64,000 bases of DNA from Phalacrocorax aristotelis (lineage: Eukaryota; Chordata; Aves; Suliformes; Phalacrocoracidae), in assembly GCF_949628215.1 (NCBI RefSeq), contig NC_134277.1, forward strand, positions 94,663,963-94,727,962, read 5' to 3'. Of the stretch, positions 35,501 to 50,788 are shown in pieces; the stretch's first letter is position 1; each line of letters begins with the position of its first letter. A model generated the notes under the pieces. It was given only the letters and a program-made list of their open reading frames with translations. It did no database searches and was not told the origin of the DNA. Position numbers and translations under genes: made by a program.

Positions 35501-37529
35501 CAACCTGAAATACCGCTGCTGTAGAAATTAAAGTATCATTTTCAAAAAAGGAAGAAAGAGTAGGAATGTCTTGTTATGTGCAGAGTTGCTCTTTGCACTA
35601 AAGTAATGCTTAGAGAAAACGTTTTGTGATTTTTTTTTTTTCTTTTGTGGAGGGGAAAAGCATATTTTTAATTTCTTACTTTGAACCTTCTTTATGCATG
35701 ACAAAAAGGTGCATTCCTCTCTGGCTTTAGGATGATTGAGTCGGCTATTCCTTGCCTGGCCAAGCTGAACAACCATAGCTGCTGTTTTCTTTTTAATTGG
35801 GCTTCACAATGGCATTTGGATAATCAGAAACTTCCTACTGCTTAGGTTGTCAGCAATTTTCCAATCTGTGGATCTTTGTTGTTGGCTTGTGTTTTGTTTG
35901 GGTTTTTTCCTTTGGACCATTGCCAGGATGGGCTTGAATGTTGCCTCTTGCAACATTCTTAATTCCCCTGTCCTAGGAAGCGAAAGCTCAGCCAGAGGGA
36001 TCAGAGGCAGGAGAATCGTGGGTCTCCATGGCCACAGGGATGCCCTGGGGCATGCAGGGTTGCCATGGCCGTGCACCAACCAACTACAACAGCAAAGCGC
36101 CTGTGGAGAATTTCAAAACTCTTTCCTCTTTCATGGATTGCCTTCTGAATGCATCTCCAATGCTCAGTCCTTTTTTTTCCTCCCCCTTTTAAGTAGAGTA
36201 GGGTTAGTTTATCAACAGGGAGGGTTTGAGCACTGAAAACCAAACAAAAGGTTTGGGCCTTTTTGCATGTTGAAAGGACCTGTTTCTTATTTCACTGACA
36301 CACTGTTGGAGAAGATGACATCATCCCTGTGGAGCTGATAAAGTTTCACCGGTATATACATTGTGAGGTTAGAACGGCACCAAAGACCGTGATGTTTCAC
36401 AAACTGCAATTGTTTTTATGCCCTTCTTTTTACAGAAGGTTTTGCCTCTGTCCTTTTACTGTGTAGTATAAGACAGCAGCTTAACCAAGTCAAGCTGCTC
36501 CTCCCACTGTAAGAATTGCTTTCAAACTAATTGGCAAACAAAAGTACCATGAATAAAACAGAGGTTTGTGCTTCGTATTTCAGAGTTTTTGATTGTAGCT
36601 TACTCTCACTGGAGTGTGAGCGCTATGTGAGGCATTTGTCCATAGTGAATGAAACTGGAAGGATGAATAGCTTCAGCTCTGAGGTAAAGTTCAGTTATGT
36701 GTTTGTGGTATAATAGCGGTTAAGCCCATACTGAAAATAAATTAGTTCTTGCTGTAGTTCATAATAAAATTGGTACTTGGGAGAGAGAGTAACGGCTTTT
36801 TTTTTTTTTCTTGAATATGTTGCTTGCTTGTTTCTGTGTTTCAGGGCTGTGCTACTGGTGTTTTTTTTTTGTTTTGGTTTTTTCTTTTTTAGTCAGTGAA
36901 AAGAGTATTGTGATCATAGAGGGAATATGGAAAGTGAGAGACACCTGTCTCTCCCCATCCTACTCAAATGCATGCTTAAAATGTATGCGGTTTTAATCAG
37001 AGAGGAGAATTTTACATTTTGAGCCAGATACTTTTTAATGAGAAGAAAGCTACTTTGTGGAAAGGAAACCTATTTTAATCATTGTTATTAGTTAACATGA
37101 TACTTTTTCTAGCATATGGTAGTATATAATTAATTCTCATGTCAGAAGAAAGAATATACTTTTGTTTCCAGACTTTCAAGAACACAGCAAGTACCAAAAG
37201 ACCATGTTTGGAGAGGAGGGATGAGCTTGTGACAAATGCCTTGATCTATGGCTTGGGAGAACATTTGCTCTTTCTGAATGTGCCAAAACCTTGCTGTTTG
37301 ACTGTGGGTTTACCACCGTAGGGTTCGTTCTGCTGTGGGAGGTGTGACTCTTCCCACTGCTTTAAATTTACTCCTAGCTTTGTTCCAAACTGCAAGTATT
37401 GGGCATGTTTCTCCATGTAAAACCTTCAAACTCTTCAACTTTAATACTAAAAGGTGTCTCCTATGTGTGCAGCCAGGCTTCCTTCATAAACCACATCCAC
37501 ATTCTCATTCCACCCTAAAACATAGATTG

Positions 37530-37601
37530 GTGTGTTTATTGTATTGGGTGGGTTTTATTTGTGTGGTGTTTTGTGTTTTTTTTGGTTTGGGTTTTTTTTT
37601 C
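37530..37601 (+). repeat. T/G-rich low-complexity tract in intron 1
   Basis: The tract consists almost only of T and G, with GGGTGGGTTTT, GTGTGGTG and long T runs. It lies 13.2 kb upstream of exon 2. Its composition is complementary to the A/C-rich tract in intron 2. Confidence 0.75.
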
Positions 37602-40600
37602 CGCAAAGTACAGTTTTCCATCACAGAGTTGGGAAGTCCCTAGTTTTGTGAGGTGCAAGTATGGTGTTCCTGCACCTTCTGGGAAATACCTAGCCAACTA
37701 GTCCGTACAGCTTCAGGATGTATGTGTATGTGATAGGGTATTCCAAATTATTTTGCTACAGGCAGCTGTGAAGAATGCTTGAATTCACTCGAATGGTTAT
37801 CAAGGCTTATCTATGGTACAAAATGTTACAACAATTAATTTGGAACCAGAGAGCTGTGTGCAGTCTAGGCCAGCTCCTAAGGGCATACTCCTACGGGCTA
37901 AATCCCCCCAGTCCACTTAGGAATTTCTAAAATAATTTTGACAGCTTAGTCTTCAAAAGATGTCCACAGTGGTTTCCCCTTCCTCACCCTCAGATAGCTA
38001 AGGGTTTGTTCTTCCATAATAGATTGGCTTTGGTGGCAAGTCAGCATCAGACACTTCCAACCACCTACTCCTGGGCTGTTTATACAGCTCGGGGCCCAGT
38101 TGCATCACAACGAAACCCCACCCTGTCACAAGGTAGATTGTCAACTTTAGAGCCGGTAGCCTCGTGTGTGTACCCTAGTCTGCTGTCCAGCAGTTACATC
38201 ACCTTTCTTGTGGTTACTTTTAGCATAGATCACTTTGCCAAATGCCAACATGGCTGATGATGTCATTTAGGTATGTAAAGGTGCCATGTATGTTTGGCCT
38301 TGTAGGTGGCTGTGGATATTCCCAGCATCTTCCCTGCAAGCAAATCCATTTGGAATCAACAAGCTAGACGTCTGTAAGTTTAGTTAAGTGCTGCAGAAAA
38401 TCATGTCCAGTCTTAGTGGGTTTGACCCACGTTACCTATCAGGAGGGCTATTTGTGGTTAATTTTGGCCATTCAAATGCTTTTAAAAAATGTTGGAAGCA
38501 AGCACTGGGAACAAAGGCCTCAAGTGGTTCAGTTTATATGAGCTTTTATACTTATAGCAAAGTACAGGTACATAGTGGTTCTTTTGTGCATAGAAGACAG
38601 CGTTAACTATGGTAGCAGTCTACAGTAGCTAATACCAGATGGTTTAGAGGGATACTTGAGTACCACCCTAATGGACCATTTTAAATAATAGATGTTGGAT
38701 GGCTGATGTCTTGAAGCATACATATTTTATATGCTCTTAATTACAAGAAATTAGCCTTCCTATTCCTAGAAGTATTTAACTGCATTTGATCTCTAAGCTT
38801 TGAACTCCAATTATGAGCTTTATTGGCCCATTATATACTGTATTTAAGGCTCACTTTTAAACAGTTTTGTATTTCTTTCAATTTTATATTCCTTTGTTCT
38901 GAAAAAGGCTAAGAGCATAGTTGACACTTTTTTTTGTTCTTGAGTACCATGCTTCTCTTCTGCTTTTTTCCAAACTATCTCAGTCTGTTTGTTCTCTTAT
39001 GGCATCACCTAGTCCTTGCTGATACCCTTTAGAGCCTGTCCACTGCCAAGGCAAATAGATCAGGAGTTTATTACTGAAGCCATTTGTTTCTAGTCATTTT
39101 CTCTCTATGCCCTTTGAAACAGTGAACAGAGCGTAAGCAAGACATGAATATTATTGAGATATGGCTGGTGATGCTGCATTCATTATTTCCTTACAAACTT
39201 ATATTTTACTTGTAACTGAGTTGGAGTGTGTTTTTCTGTTTCAGTATTGTTCAGATGTGATCCTAATGAATGCAGAGGTTCTCTTTGGTTTGCATATTCT
39301 AGTCCAGACAACTGCTGGGGGTTGAAACTGCTTGGCAGCTAATCAAACAAGGATGAAATAGAAGAACTAAAAAAAAAAAGATGAAGCATAAGTGCCAAAT
39401 AAATTCTGCTCAAGGGTAAAAAAATCTGACTTTAGATCACTCATGCTTTTATAATATCTGGAAGTAGGAGTTAAGAAAGAGTCTACACGGTACATTGATT
39501 TTCACCGTTTTTTCAGTGTTCTTGTATTGAGTTTCTATCTCTTAAAACTTTTTAGTCATGCTCTTTTAATGCCTTCCCAATTGATGTTTCATTTTGAAAC
39601 CACAAAGCCTTTAAAAGCCAGTCTAAGCATTAGGAAGAGTTGATAACTCTAGTCTTTAGGATATTGTTAGTAGACAGTCTTTCATTTCAACCTCCAAGAT
39701 ACAGGCAGTGTCTGAAAAATTATTCTGCTGACAAGTGCATGATGTTCTCTTTGGTAATCCTGCCATGCTTTATTTTCTTTTGTATTTCACACAAACCCTG
39801 GGTGTGAATGTGTTTAGTGCATTTTCCTGTATCTTAACCCATGGGTTTGTGAGCCTTTGAGTCAAGTTTTGCTTATAACACAAGACAACTTACCCTGGGC
39901 TTCCTTTTTCTTTTACTGACTCTGTCTTTGACTCTCATCAGCTCCAAATCTCACCTGCCTTGGCACTCAAAAGTTTGAATTTTGCTAGAACTGTGGTCCT
40001 TTCAGAACTGCTACCCACTCCTCTCCCTCTGAAGCTGTCTTGTCTTCCCCAAATCCTCCCTGCTCCAGGTTTCCAAATGGCCTGGTATCTTGTCTCTAGT
40101 TTCTCTGTTTTCCTTTGTTTTGATTTTTAGTAGAGGAGGGATCATAGATGCAAATAACCTCTTCTCTCAAATACTGATTTTAAGTCCAGCTTATCTGAGG
40201 ACTGACATTCCAGCTGCATCATTTTTAAAAGGGTGCAGATGTGAGTCATATGGGTGGAAATGCAATCAGTACTTTAGGGTGATGGGTATCTTACTTTTTG
40301 TGGTGTATTGTCTAGTTAGGTGTTTAGCCACTGTGTCAGTGAAACCACCACTGCTGAAGATGGATTGCATTTATTGCTTACTGTGTGCTTGCTGCGCCTC
40401 TGTAAATGGTGTGGGCGCTTCTGCAGGAGTCCAGTATTTTCGTTTTGTGGTAGGGGTAGTGAGCAACCTGCAGTGTTAAGAGTAGTGATGGTGGAATCCT
40501 TAGAACAACCTGTGTCTTAACTGCTCAGACAAGGTGGAAGATACTAACAGAAAGTTTTCAGGGACAAGTATTAAGAATAAAAGGCTGCAAGTGATACGTT

Positions 40601-43600
40601 TGTTCTGCTACATCTCTTCAAAAAATACTTTTCAAATAAGTAGTACTTTGCCGTTTTCAGCTTAACAGAAGTACAAAAGAAGTGAGATGGAATTGTTTGC
40701 CACCAATTAAGCGTGGTTTTTGCTTTCCTAGACTTATCCCAGAAATCATTCTTTTAAAGATTTCAACTCAGTGTTTTTTCTACACACATGTACACTCTGA
40801 ACAAAAGATTCCTCAGATGATAAACTCTGAAGCTAATCCTTTCCCTCCTCCTCTTGCTTATCTTGACCTATCTCCTTCTTAGAGGTTATTTCCATTTCCT
40901 TGGATATCTTCACAGTAATTCCAGCCAAAGGGTTTTGAGAGCATGTCAGCTGTAGGCATCCCCTGTGTATCAGCCAAAAAGCTGTATATACCTCCAAATA
41001 AAGGATTATGTTATGGTTGCTCTCCTTTCTGTTCAGCTGAAGACGTACTTAACCATGAAGGTGCTTGCCACCTTAGTTAGGAAAAGCTGAACACAGATGG
41101 GGAAAGGGAATGGAAGAATCTAGGTGCCAAAAAGTTAATGGCAGGGTGCAGAGGTTAAGTTATTCTCATCTTGTAGGTTCATTGAGTTTACTGTGGGAAA
41201 ACTAGAAGATGCTGTAGGATTTTTGGTTTAAGGAACTGGAGAGTTTTTTGTCAAAACAATTTGACTTTGCTAAGTTCTACTGTTGGCTGTTTGGTTTGTG
41301 GGCCATCTCAAATTTAACTAATTTAACTTAAAATAATTGAATTAGGTGGGCGAGAAAGAATGTGTTAGTTCCCCATGCAGCATGCAGTTCTGCATAGTTT
41401 TTAATGCAGAAATTAAATTATTTTTAGTGTTTTCAGTTAGCTTTTTGAAGTTTATATTAAACATTGCAGTGACCCCCATCTCTAGGTGAATTTATTTGGC
41501 TTTCTTGTTCCACGTTGTTGATATTTTGAGCACTCATACGCCTTCTAACAATGCCTGTGTGGCTGCGGTTGGAAGCCCTGGTGTCATATTTGGACACTGA
41601 TACTCCAGTAAACTCTAAATTGCTCCCTGTGGAGCACTGTGTTAAAGGGAATCATAGAGCAAAAGGACCCCCAGTTAGTGACCCAGTTGTCTAAGAGGAG
41701 CAACGTGTAGGCATCTACGTGTTATGTTTTCGCTGCCGTGTGTTGCCTGTATTTCAGAGACCCCCGAAATAGCAGTTTCAGAATTTTGAACTCTGAACTT
41801 CCTTTTGTTATTCTTAAGTCAAACCCATAATATTAATATAACAGCTTTCTGTGTTTGTTTTCAGTGCCGTTGTTATTTCAGCAGAATATTTTTATTGGCA
41901 GCGTATTGTTCCAGTGGCTCTTGAGGATCTAATATGGCATTAATGTTTCACTTCATGCACTCTATTACCTGACCCCAGGAGTATTTTGTGGCGTCTACCA
42001 GGCCAGAGATAAAAGCTGCCATTTCAGACTAGGAGTGCAGGCTACATTCAAAATACCAGTGCTTTCCTTTTAAAGTAATTGTGCTCTGATAGCTCTACAC
42101 CTGACTGCGCAAACCTTTGGACTATGCTTTGTGTGTAGGTGTGGCTCCATCAATGGAACTGCACATAAGCTCCCCAAAGCCTGCAAAGTTTGTGAAGTAG
42201 TTTGACAGCGGTAATTACTGTGCTAAAAGTAAACCAGAGGTGCATTAGCATTAATAAGTACTCCCACAAGCTATGCTAATCACTCCTGAAGAGCTGCAAA
42301 ATTGGGGAATACTGTTGTACATGCTAAATTATTTCTTACAATGTAAAGTTACAGATCTAGCAAATCAGATTGGTGGTTCCCACCTGCCCCACTCCCCTCC
42401 CCCCCGCAAATGAGTATGGAAGAGTGAATTTGCTAGACTTCAGAAACCTTGCTGGCTTTTGTGAGCATGGATGACTGAAGGTGGCACAGCTGCCTTCTCC
42501 ATAAACAGCCTCTCTATAGATCATGTGCTTGACCTTACTTTTAAAAGTCTGACCTCGTAACGGTATTAGTTTTATTGCATTTTAAAAAGAATTTTTAAGA
42601 AAATACTGAGTTACAAAACTATACTTAAAGTATAGCTAGAAGGAGTATCGTTTTGTTTTAAGTAATTGCAGTGGAGCTACTTGGAGCATAGGGTCTTTTA
42701 GATCAAGACACAGTAATTGAGTATATTGCATGCTGGGTTGCTGTCACACTTGAAGATGAGTGCAGTTTTTAGACTACACTGTTAATTTTGGGCACTAACA
42801 TTTGGCTTATGTACAGATTACTTGCTTTCCTTTCATCTCATTAATGTCAAGGTTTTTACCTGAGGCGGGTCATGTGGCATCACTCCATGGCTAGATGCTT
42901 TGGTGTTTCTCCATCATGTTGCCAAAAATGATGGTGACTGGACCATGCATAACCATGGCACAGACCAGTCAGCACCTACTCACACGAGAAGGGAGAGGCT
43001 GAGGCCTGTGGGGGGGAGGGCAGTCAGTGGTGGCTCTGAAGCCAGATAATTTTTGTGGTGGGTTGGCTGTGGTCTGTGGGATGCAATTAGACTATCCCCA
43101 TTTTTCATTACTCTGTGAGAACTAACAGTGACAGTGATCCTGTTACTGGTGCACAGCTGGCCCTTTAAAATGTACAGAAAATCTGCATCTTCTGTTCTGT
43201 AATAAAATTTCAAAAGCAATAAAATATGCTGTCGGAAACGGCATGGTTGTTCTAAGTTTGCAGTTTGGCCTTGGATAAAAAACTATTAAATGTTGATTTG
43301 CACCAATCAGTTTGTGCAGTTTGCTTAGAAATATGGAATATGTTTGGGCTGGTAAGCAGGCAGAGCTGGGGATTTTATTCCTCCTTTTTCCTGGATAGAA
43401 ATTGGGTTTAGTAAAGGAGGAGGAGGAGATGGCAATGCAGGGGGAAAAATGGCATTTGTAGGCCTTGTTTGCAGGATTGCCATTGCACTGGGAACAGCTG
43501 AACCAGAAGGGAGTGTGTTTAAAAACTGCATAGCTGGAGTATACACATGTCGGACTTGTGATCTGCAAAGCAAAACAAGGTTTTGTATTTAGAAAGGAAA

Positions 43601-46315
43601 AACCGAGCGTAAAGGAACTTTGCTTTTCATCAACCCTACTCTGCAAAGCATGCTGTAGGTGAATAAGGAGCACGCCACCACTAATGAGAACAATTACGAC
43701 CCAATAATGTGTAAATGAAAGATGAGCTAAGATATTTGAATAAGATAAGGATTTTCTGAGTCTGTGACAGAAGCTAGAATTGAAGGATTTCTATTTCTGC
43801 AGCTTGATACTGGATTATTCTAATCTCTCCCTCTGTCTCTCATTTTCTTTCCCGGTGATTTTGGAAACAACTAAATGAGCAAAATAATCTGTCCAGTAGC
43901 TCTAGCTACAATTACTGGAAATCTGGTGAGAGTTGGCTGTATTTCCAGCTGGTGGCTGCAAAGTTGAGTGGTTCTGGTGATTTGTAGTAACACCAGTAGA
44001 CAAGTGTATCCTCCTATCTCATAATGTAGGGCACTTCATCCTATGAGTGGGATCCTTGAGTGCTATCTGAACCGAATTTTTGAACAGTGCCTACCTTTAT
44101 TTAAATGGAAAATAAAATAATGAGAATATTTGGCTTTATCTTTGTGTACACTGGCTGCTGAGTTGGTAACATCTTGGCATTTAGGAGAGACTTGTCCAAA
44201 ATATGTTGTTCTTAATGGACTCCTGAGGCAGGGGGCCGGAGGTAAGAAAAGAGCATCACTCCATGATTGTTTGTTGAAAAATACAGCTCTGTTGTCTCTG
44301 AATAAACAGGGAAGAGGAGAAGCTTTTCTAATGGCTTATGGCTCTGCTATGCTTTTTAAAAAGGTGGGAGGGTGCCTCTGGTATTTCCCCCCCCTTAACC
44401 TCTACCAACCTACTCCTGCCTTGGGACAGACAAGTTAAATCAAGCTAAAGGAAAGTCCACTTTGGATGTGTGTTAATCTAGCAAAGACTTCTAGAGGAAA
44501 ACAGACTTGCAGGAGTTTCTGTTGGCAGGGTAAGGTGTGTGTTGCCTCTGTGTTGAATTATTTACCCACTAGGCTTCCTGAGTGAGAAGCCTGATGTATA
44601 TGTGGAGTGCTTGCAAGCATCTGTGAGGAGGGGCAGGCGGCAGTACTCGATCTGTGGGTGGACGTGCGGGTTGCATTTGGAAGCAGGTGCTTCGTTCTTC
44701 TCTCCTAGCTCCCCTCACCCTCTGGTTTTAGGTGTTTCTCTTGGACTGTAAAAAGCTAAAGGCAGTAGATGAAAACAATGACAGAACTCAGATTTCAACC
44801 CCCCCATTCATTCAACTAGTTTCCAAAAGTGGCAGGGGTTATGTATTGGCACGAGGTAACTGGCTGATTGTCACCTTTCTTTGCTGCCGTTCTTTTGGTT
44901 TTTTTCTCCCCTGGTGTTCCTTACTCCTTCTGGTGATGTGCTTCAACTCTGAAATTCAGAGAAATGACAAGCTTTCATATTGCACAGCAACAAGGGCTTC
45001 TTTATGAAGAGAAATGGATGTTACCTTTTCCTGTAGCTCAGTATTCGAAACAAGGAAAAAGTCATCACTAGTATACTACTATCAAACTATTTTGAGTCCT
45101 CTTACACTTAATAGCCTTCCAGTACAAATTATTTTGGTCCTGGCCCCACAGGTTCAGGGACTAGCCACTACTTGCTAGATTTGGTTTACCTGCAAAAGAT
45201 AATGATAAACATAGCTTCTGCCTTATATTCTTGATTTCCTGGCAGCCTGTGAGGAACACTTGCATGAGTTGGTTGCTTAACTTTCCCCAACCTGTGTGTG
45301 TTCGCGTAGTAGATGGGCTTGTTGCTGCTGAGGGCTCTCTGGGTGCTGGTGAGGTGGGGGCAACCTCTGAGGCAGGGGAGAGCCCGAGCTCTGCAGCTCT
45401 GACCTTGCTGTGCCTGATTCTGGTTATAATTGATGCCAAGACACCCTTCTCTTGTATGGAATGGTTTCACCCTGTAATGGGTTCAATGGTGAAGGACGAG
45501 GGCGTAGGAAGCTCTGCTTTTAAATGCTCTGATACTTTAACTGTTTAATCAGATGTTTGTTTGCTTTGGCCTAATTAATTGTTTTCAACTTTTTAGAATG
45601 AAACTTGTAATAGTATAACTATTGCTCGTGATCCTGTGGTCATCTTCTGTGCTTCCTGTTAATTTTTCTTACATTCCCTTACATTTTCTTACATTTCCAT
45701 TTTTCTGTTGGAACTCTATTTCAGGGTTATTTAAAGAGTTTCTAACTGTGGTGATGACTCACAAGGGCATCAACAAAATTTCTTGTGCTGAAACTATCAT
45801 TCTGTTTCACTTTTTTTTTTTAAAAAAGCTATTCTTAAGCACTAATGTGGAGATGATGATTAGAAGACTTAAACATTTATGGCACACAGAAATCGTAGAT
45901 GTAACCTTGATTTCCGCAACCCTCCCCCCCACCTTGGGCATATACCTTATGATTTGGTCATTAGTGAAACATACTTCTTATCACTAAGAAGCTCACATAC
46001 ATCTTAATTCTTCATGTCTTGACTTACTGAAAGCGCAGCATAGGGTATGTGTGACCTCTTTTGTTTCCTGGAGGTGTTTAGGAAGTGACTTAGGCAGGAA
46101 TCTGCAAGAGAAAAAAGTATGCTGGTGTTACAAGCAACGGGTGATGCTGTCCTGAAGTTCTGGCGTTTATCTGCATTTGTTGTTTGGCTCTGGCTTCTCA
46201 GACACCGCTGCTATTATCTGTTCTGAGGGGACTCAACCTTTGGTTCTGGGATTTGACTCTCAAATTCAGTCAATTGTTGCATTTTTTTGAAAACTGTAGG
46301 GAAAATATCAAAAGT

Positions 46316-46370
46316 AAAAATATGCATAGTATATATGCTTATATATGTATGCATATATGTACACATAGGA
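46316..46370. repeat. AT-rich alternating tract
   Basis: TATGCATA, TATATATGC and ATGCATATATGTAC units form an alternating purine-pyrimidine tract with several small palindromes in intron 1. Confidence 0.7.
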
Positions 46371-49300
46371 AACTGCTGGGATGGTGGTGTTTAGGTCCAT
46401 GTGTGTGCATGATGCTTTTTTGGGTTTTCTACTTTTGCCTGTTGTGGTTGCAGTATAGGTCCTATAATAGCTAGACAGTGTGTGTCAGTTGCCACTGCAT
46501 GGGTACTGGCTGCAATCTGAGAAAGTTCAAACATCCTTTGGTTCCTGTTTTGGAACATTTGTTGCAGAAAAAGGTAAGTCTTGGACTGGTTTAATTTAGT
46601 AGCTTCACGTGTATTTCAGTAGCACCTACTATGTCTTGATACTTATCTTGTCATGACAGAGTACAGATGTTAATGTTTCACTGAGGTTTCAGTGTGAAAC
46701 TGAAGATGATAATTAGCACATCAATTAGACTTTTAGTGAGGAAGATCCATAAAACAGCTTTATTCTCCTTCCTTCCTTCATGTAAACCCAGTGGGAGGAT
46801 GGTTGCTGATACCTCTGGCCATCTGCAGCTGGTGTTTCTGGCTAAAACATGTGTTTTAATGACCGTTGCATGTAACAGCTCTTGTTCCTTCACTCCTGTG
46901 AAAGACACTACTCCTAGGTAGACCCACTCTTTTTTAAAGCTGAGAGAATTGGGGAATATCCATAGGGATTAAAAATATGCTTTGGATATTTTCTCAAGAA
47001 ACCATTAATTTGAGAAGATGGGAATGTAGTTGAAATGCATGCATAGTTTCTATAGCTTTACAGAAGCTTATGATATGGTTTGATACTTAAGCTGTAATGA
47101 AAAAACTTGAAATCTTGCAGAAGACTGTGAAAATGGAGTAGTTCTGTGTTTTTCTCAGAGAAATAGCATTACGCTTGTCTGATTTGATGGTGTCTCCCCC
47201 TGTGATGTTTCTGTGATACTTGTAGTGTTTTTCTGATGTTACTGTAGAAAGGTATGGAAAATTGCTGTGAAGCCTACAGAATGAGTTCCATTTAAATTAC
47301 TTGTATCAGCCTTTTGGCTCTTCTGAGCGAAACAGTAAAGTGGGATACAAATTAATGATTTGAAGGGGTGGGCAAGAGAGATTATAGGAAAAATAGGTTT
47401 GTAAGCTTATGAAAAGATCTTGGATCATTTGACCTTGTGGCAATAGTATAAACTGGTTACGCAGTTTAATAACAAAATGATGATCTGAATTTTGGGACCA
47501 GTAGGGAATGCTGAAGAGTTAAACAGAATTGTGAGGAACAAAGTGAAACAAATAGAATTCATTTCGAAAAAGTTGAATAGCAGTCTTGTTCATGATTATG
47601 GAAAACAGCTCAGTTAAATGTTCTTTGAAAGACTCTCTTTACTCATTCTGCCTTTTGATTGTCCTAAGAGAAGATGGGTGTTATTAAAGATTTTATTGTG
47701 AATTATGATCAACAGGAAGAGCATGTTGTGAATGAACTGGATGGGGCCATTTGTGATGGTCTCCAGACACAGGAGAATTGATGCGTAGCTGATAAACATG
47801 GGATTAACATTGAAGAGAGGGGAGAGACCAACCTCCTGAATTGCTACTAATAAGCACTAATGAGTGAACATCAGCCATTCTTTGTGTTGAAAAAGGCAGG
47901 CAATTTACTAATTAAAAATAATTCATAAGGTGGCTTCTCTTCTTGTATGCTGCCTGCAAAATATGTGTGCAAATGAAGCTTGGAGGCAAAGTAACAAAGT
48001 GATCCTACGTAAGGATGGGTTTTAGAGTTCATTGCCTTAATACTTACACTCCTTTTAAAAAAGTGTTTTGCTCCCTTCCATCTCTGTGTGTACACATTTA
48101 AGAGAAGAAAAAAAATCATATTAGCAAAACTCCATGTTAGCGGAAATAAGATATTGCCATTTCTCCCCTTACCGTACTGAACGGTATACAATGTTCAGTG
48201 CTTTAAAGCCTGAATTAATCCCACGTTCTTCTGAAGCTATGGAGAGGAGATGAAAATAGGTAGAATGTACTTGTTCTTTATTTTTTACACGAAGGACTAC
48301 TTCCTATTCTCATCATGCTTTTTATATACTAAAGTCATATTAGTAAAGCACAGTTCCTTTTCCCTAATTATGCAGTATAATTGGAAATTGTGGGCAACTC
48401 TTCTAATCGCCATAGTGACAGCAGAACATTTATCCAATTAGTAGTTTGCCTTTTGGCATTTCTTTGAATAAATTAGCATTTCATCAGATACTCTGGGCTG
48501 CTGGGAAGAAGTTTCCCGGAGTAGTATTTAGTCTTTCTTCTCTAAAGAGTGTATTTTGAATTAGCATAGGTTAATAATATCCTTTGTAACTGGAAAGATA
48601 CAGAATAGTAAAACTGTTGTTGTTTTTAATATCAGAGGCCTGCACTTGGAGGTTCTTTGGTTTCTTTAGTCCCCAGGAGTCAGAGTAAAAACTTATGTCA
48701 TCTTATTTGATGACTTATTCTCTCCCCAGGGGGAAAAAAGGGAAGAAAAAAATGGAATAGGTTTGAAATATAACTTGACCTCCTCCCTCTACCCTTTCCC
48801 TTCCTCCAGAGGATGAACCTTTCTTTCAGGTTGCAAACAGCCCAAAGCATAGTGGTGTGGACTAACCCAAAAGTCGCACTCTATCACTTGCGAATTATAA
48901 ATGAGCTCTTCTGTGGTGTTTCCAACGCAGCTAATCCACAATAATCAAAGACTATTTGCATTCTTTTTTTTTGCATAGATAAAGCAGTGATAGAAAACTG
49001 AGTGACAAAGTTTTGGTATTGACTGTCAGATAAGAAGTGTGGCTACTTACTATGCTTTTCTGAACAGCTACTGGAAATCCATAACTTTGATGGAAAGTTA
49101 AAACAGATAATTCATCAAAGATGGATTCTCATTGATTTTCTTTCTTAGTGTTAAAACAAGCCGAAAGAAAAATCCATGGATGTGATAAAGGATTGTAATT
49201 TCCTTTCCTTGAGTCCCTGGCTGTTTCAGACCCTTGTTTACCCCTTCAAAGGGTTGTTGGCTGCCACCTCTGGCAGAAGATGTGTATGAAATATGGTGTT

Positions 49301-50788
49301 AAATATTCTCTTCCCAAAGTGGCCTTTGCAGCAGGGATGTACATTTATACCACCGTCGTCACAGTTGCCGTTTGGTAGACAGAGGCTCGCAAAGGACCTG
49401 CCAGTTTGTTTTGCCAAATCCAGAAGAACGAAACATCTTGTTTGGCAGGCCAGTCTGAGACTCGCTATCAGACTGAATTTTGAACCTAGTAGCACAACAC
49501 ATCTGGGGCTTACAGTACTTGTGAACTTGAAACTGGTTACAAAAGGACCCCCAGTGTGGTATTGACACATGAAGGTCCACAGCAGCCTGTCCAGCTGGGC
49601 TCAGGGATGGCAGTTTCTCTGCTTCTCGGCTGGGTTCTCTAGGCTGTCCAAGGCAGATGGTCTCTTACTCCCTAGTGGTGAGGACAACCCTGTCCTTTCA
49701 CCTGCCCTTTGGTAAATGTTTTCTTGTTTCCCCTGCCCTGGAAAGGCTTTTTTCATCATTCCTTGTGATTTGACACTGGGTTATCTCATGGTGAAAGAGG
49801 AGGTCATGTTACTTCCTAGTTCTTCCCTCAGGCTTCTTCAGTTAATCCCTCTCAATTCAGTAATTATATTGTATTCCTGTGTGATGAGTTAGCCAGAGTT
49901 TTGGGTTGGATCTTCCTGGACCTTCTGCTGTGATGAGCTCCCCATAAAAAAAAAAAACCAAACAGAAAATTCCTTTTCTAACTTTGATCAAATCTAGCTT
50001 TTTTTTTAACAATACCTGGAACAATTAATAGAAAACTTGAAGATGAGGGAAGACAGGGTGGAAATAAAGAGGGTTTATTAATTGCTCTCTTCCTCTTCAT
50101 TGTCACTGGAGGCAGGCTCCTGTTTTTGGGTCTTATTCTTGGTTACCTCAGTAGCTTTGTAGAAAGTTGGTACGTGTGTCATGTCCTCCCCACTGGTGCC
50201 TAGGAAGGTCTGCCCTGCAACCTCTGAGGCAGGTTAGTGCGTGGCCCTAAAATGGGAACACCAGAAGATCTGGGTCTTGGTTGACTGCACTCCCTCTCAC
50301 TGCCGCGCCCCAACTCTTGGCTGCCACACCTTGCACTGTCCCTTGGCTGTATCCTTCCTCACAGAGGATGTTCAGTAGCTCATGAAACAGCTGCTTGTTC
50401 TGTCCACCTCCATCCAGATGCCCAGAAACTTCACTTAAATGTACTCTAAGAACAGAGAAGTCATTCATATCCTAGATATACATTTAAATTAACTTCTCTT
50501 TCCTTGTAGGATTCTGTGATAAAACCTTCTAATCTCCTTCTGTAGGTACAAATAAATTTCTCTGTGTGTGTTAGTTGTGTTGATATTGTTGTGACCAAGC
50601 ATGGTCTAGTGAATATGGATTTGGGATTGCATAAATTGCCAAACACAACCCATTTCTTTATCTACTCCCTGCCTATGTTTTGTTTTAGGGAGATCTTGTC
50701 TGGGGACCCAGAAAATGGGAAGGCAGTGTTAGAAGTATGTTAGAGAGAATGACTGCTGTAATCTAATGATCTGAATGTTGTTCTACAG

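Larger units (their letters stand above)
15880..50788 (+). other. FHOD3: FHOD3 intron 1 (34.9 kb)
   Basis: The intron runs from donor GTACGG at 15880 to acceptor TTCTACAG at 50788. The first about 250 bases are the downstream part of the CpG island. The rest is AT-rich, and the plus strand is visibly rich in T and G over A and C, as expected for a transcribed non-template strand. Apart from one CR1 tip, homopolymers (T13 at 26198, T12 at 35630, T13 at 36797, T11 at 45811, A12 at 49946) and the sites listed separately, I see no exon, RNA gene or named repeat. Chance open frames up to 176 codons occur. Confidence 0.9.

Noticed and set aside
41648..41700. Resemblance of AATCATAGAGCAAAAGGACC to a minus-strand CR1 tail
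   Set aside because: Only a short loose match without the repeated tail or adjoining CR1 3' UTR.
43143..43673. 176-codon minus-strand open frame in intron 1
   Set aside because: No recognisable domain and no splice or promoter context; a frame of this length is expected occasionally in 64 kb searched in six frames.
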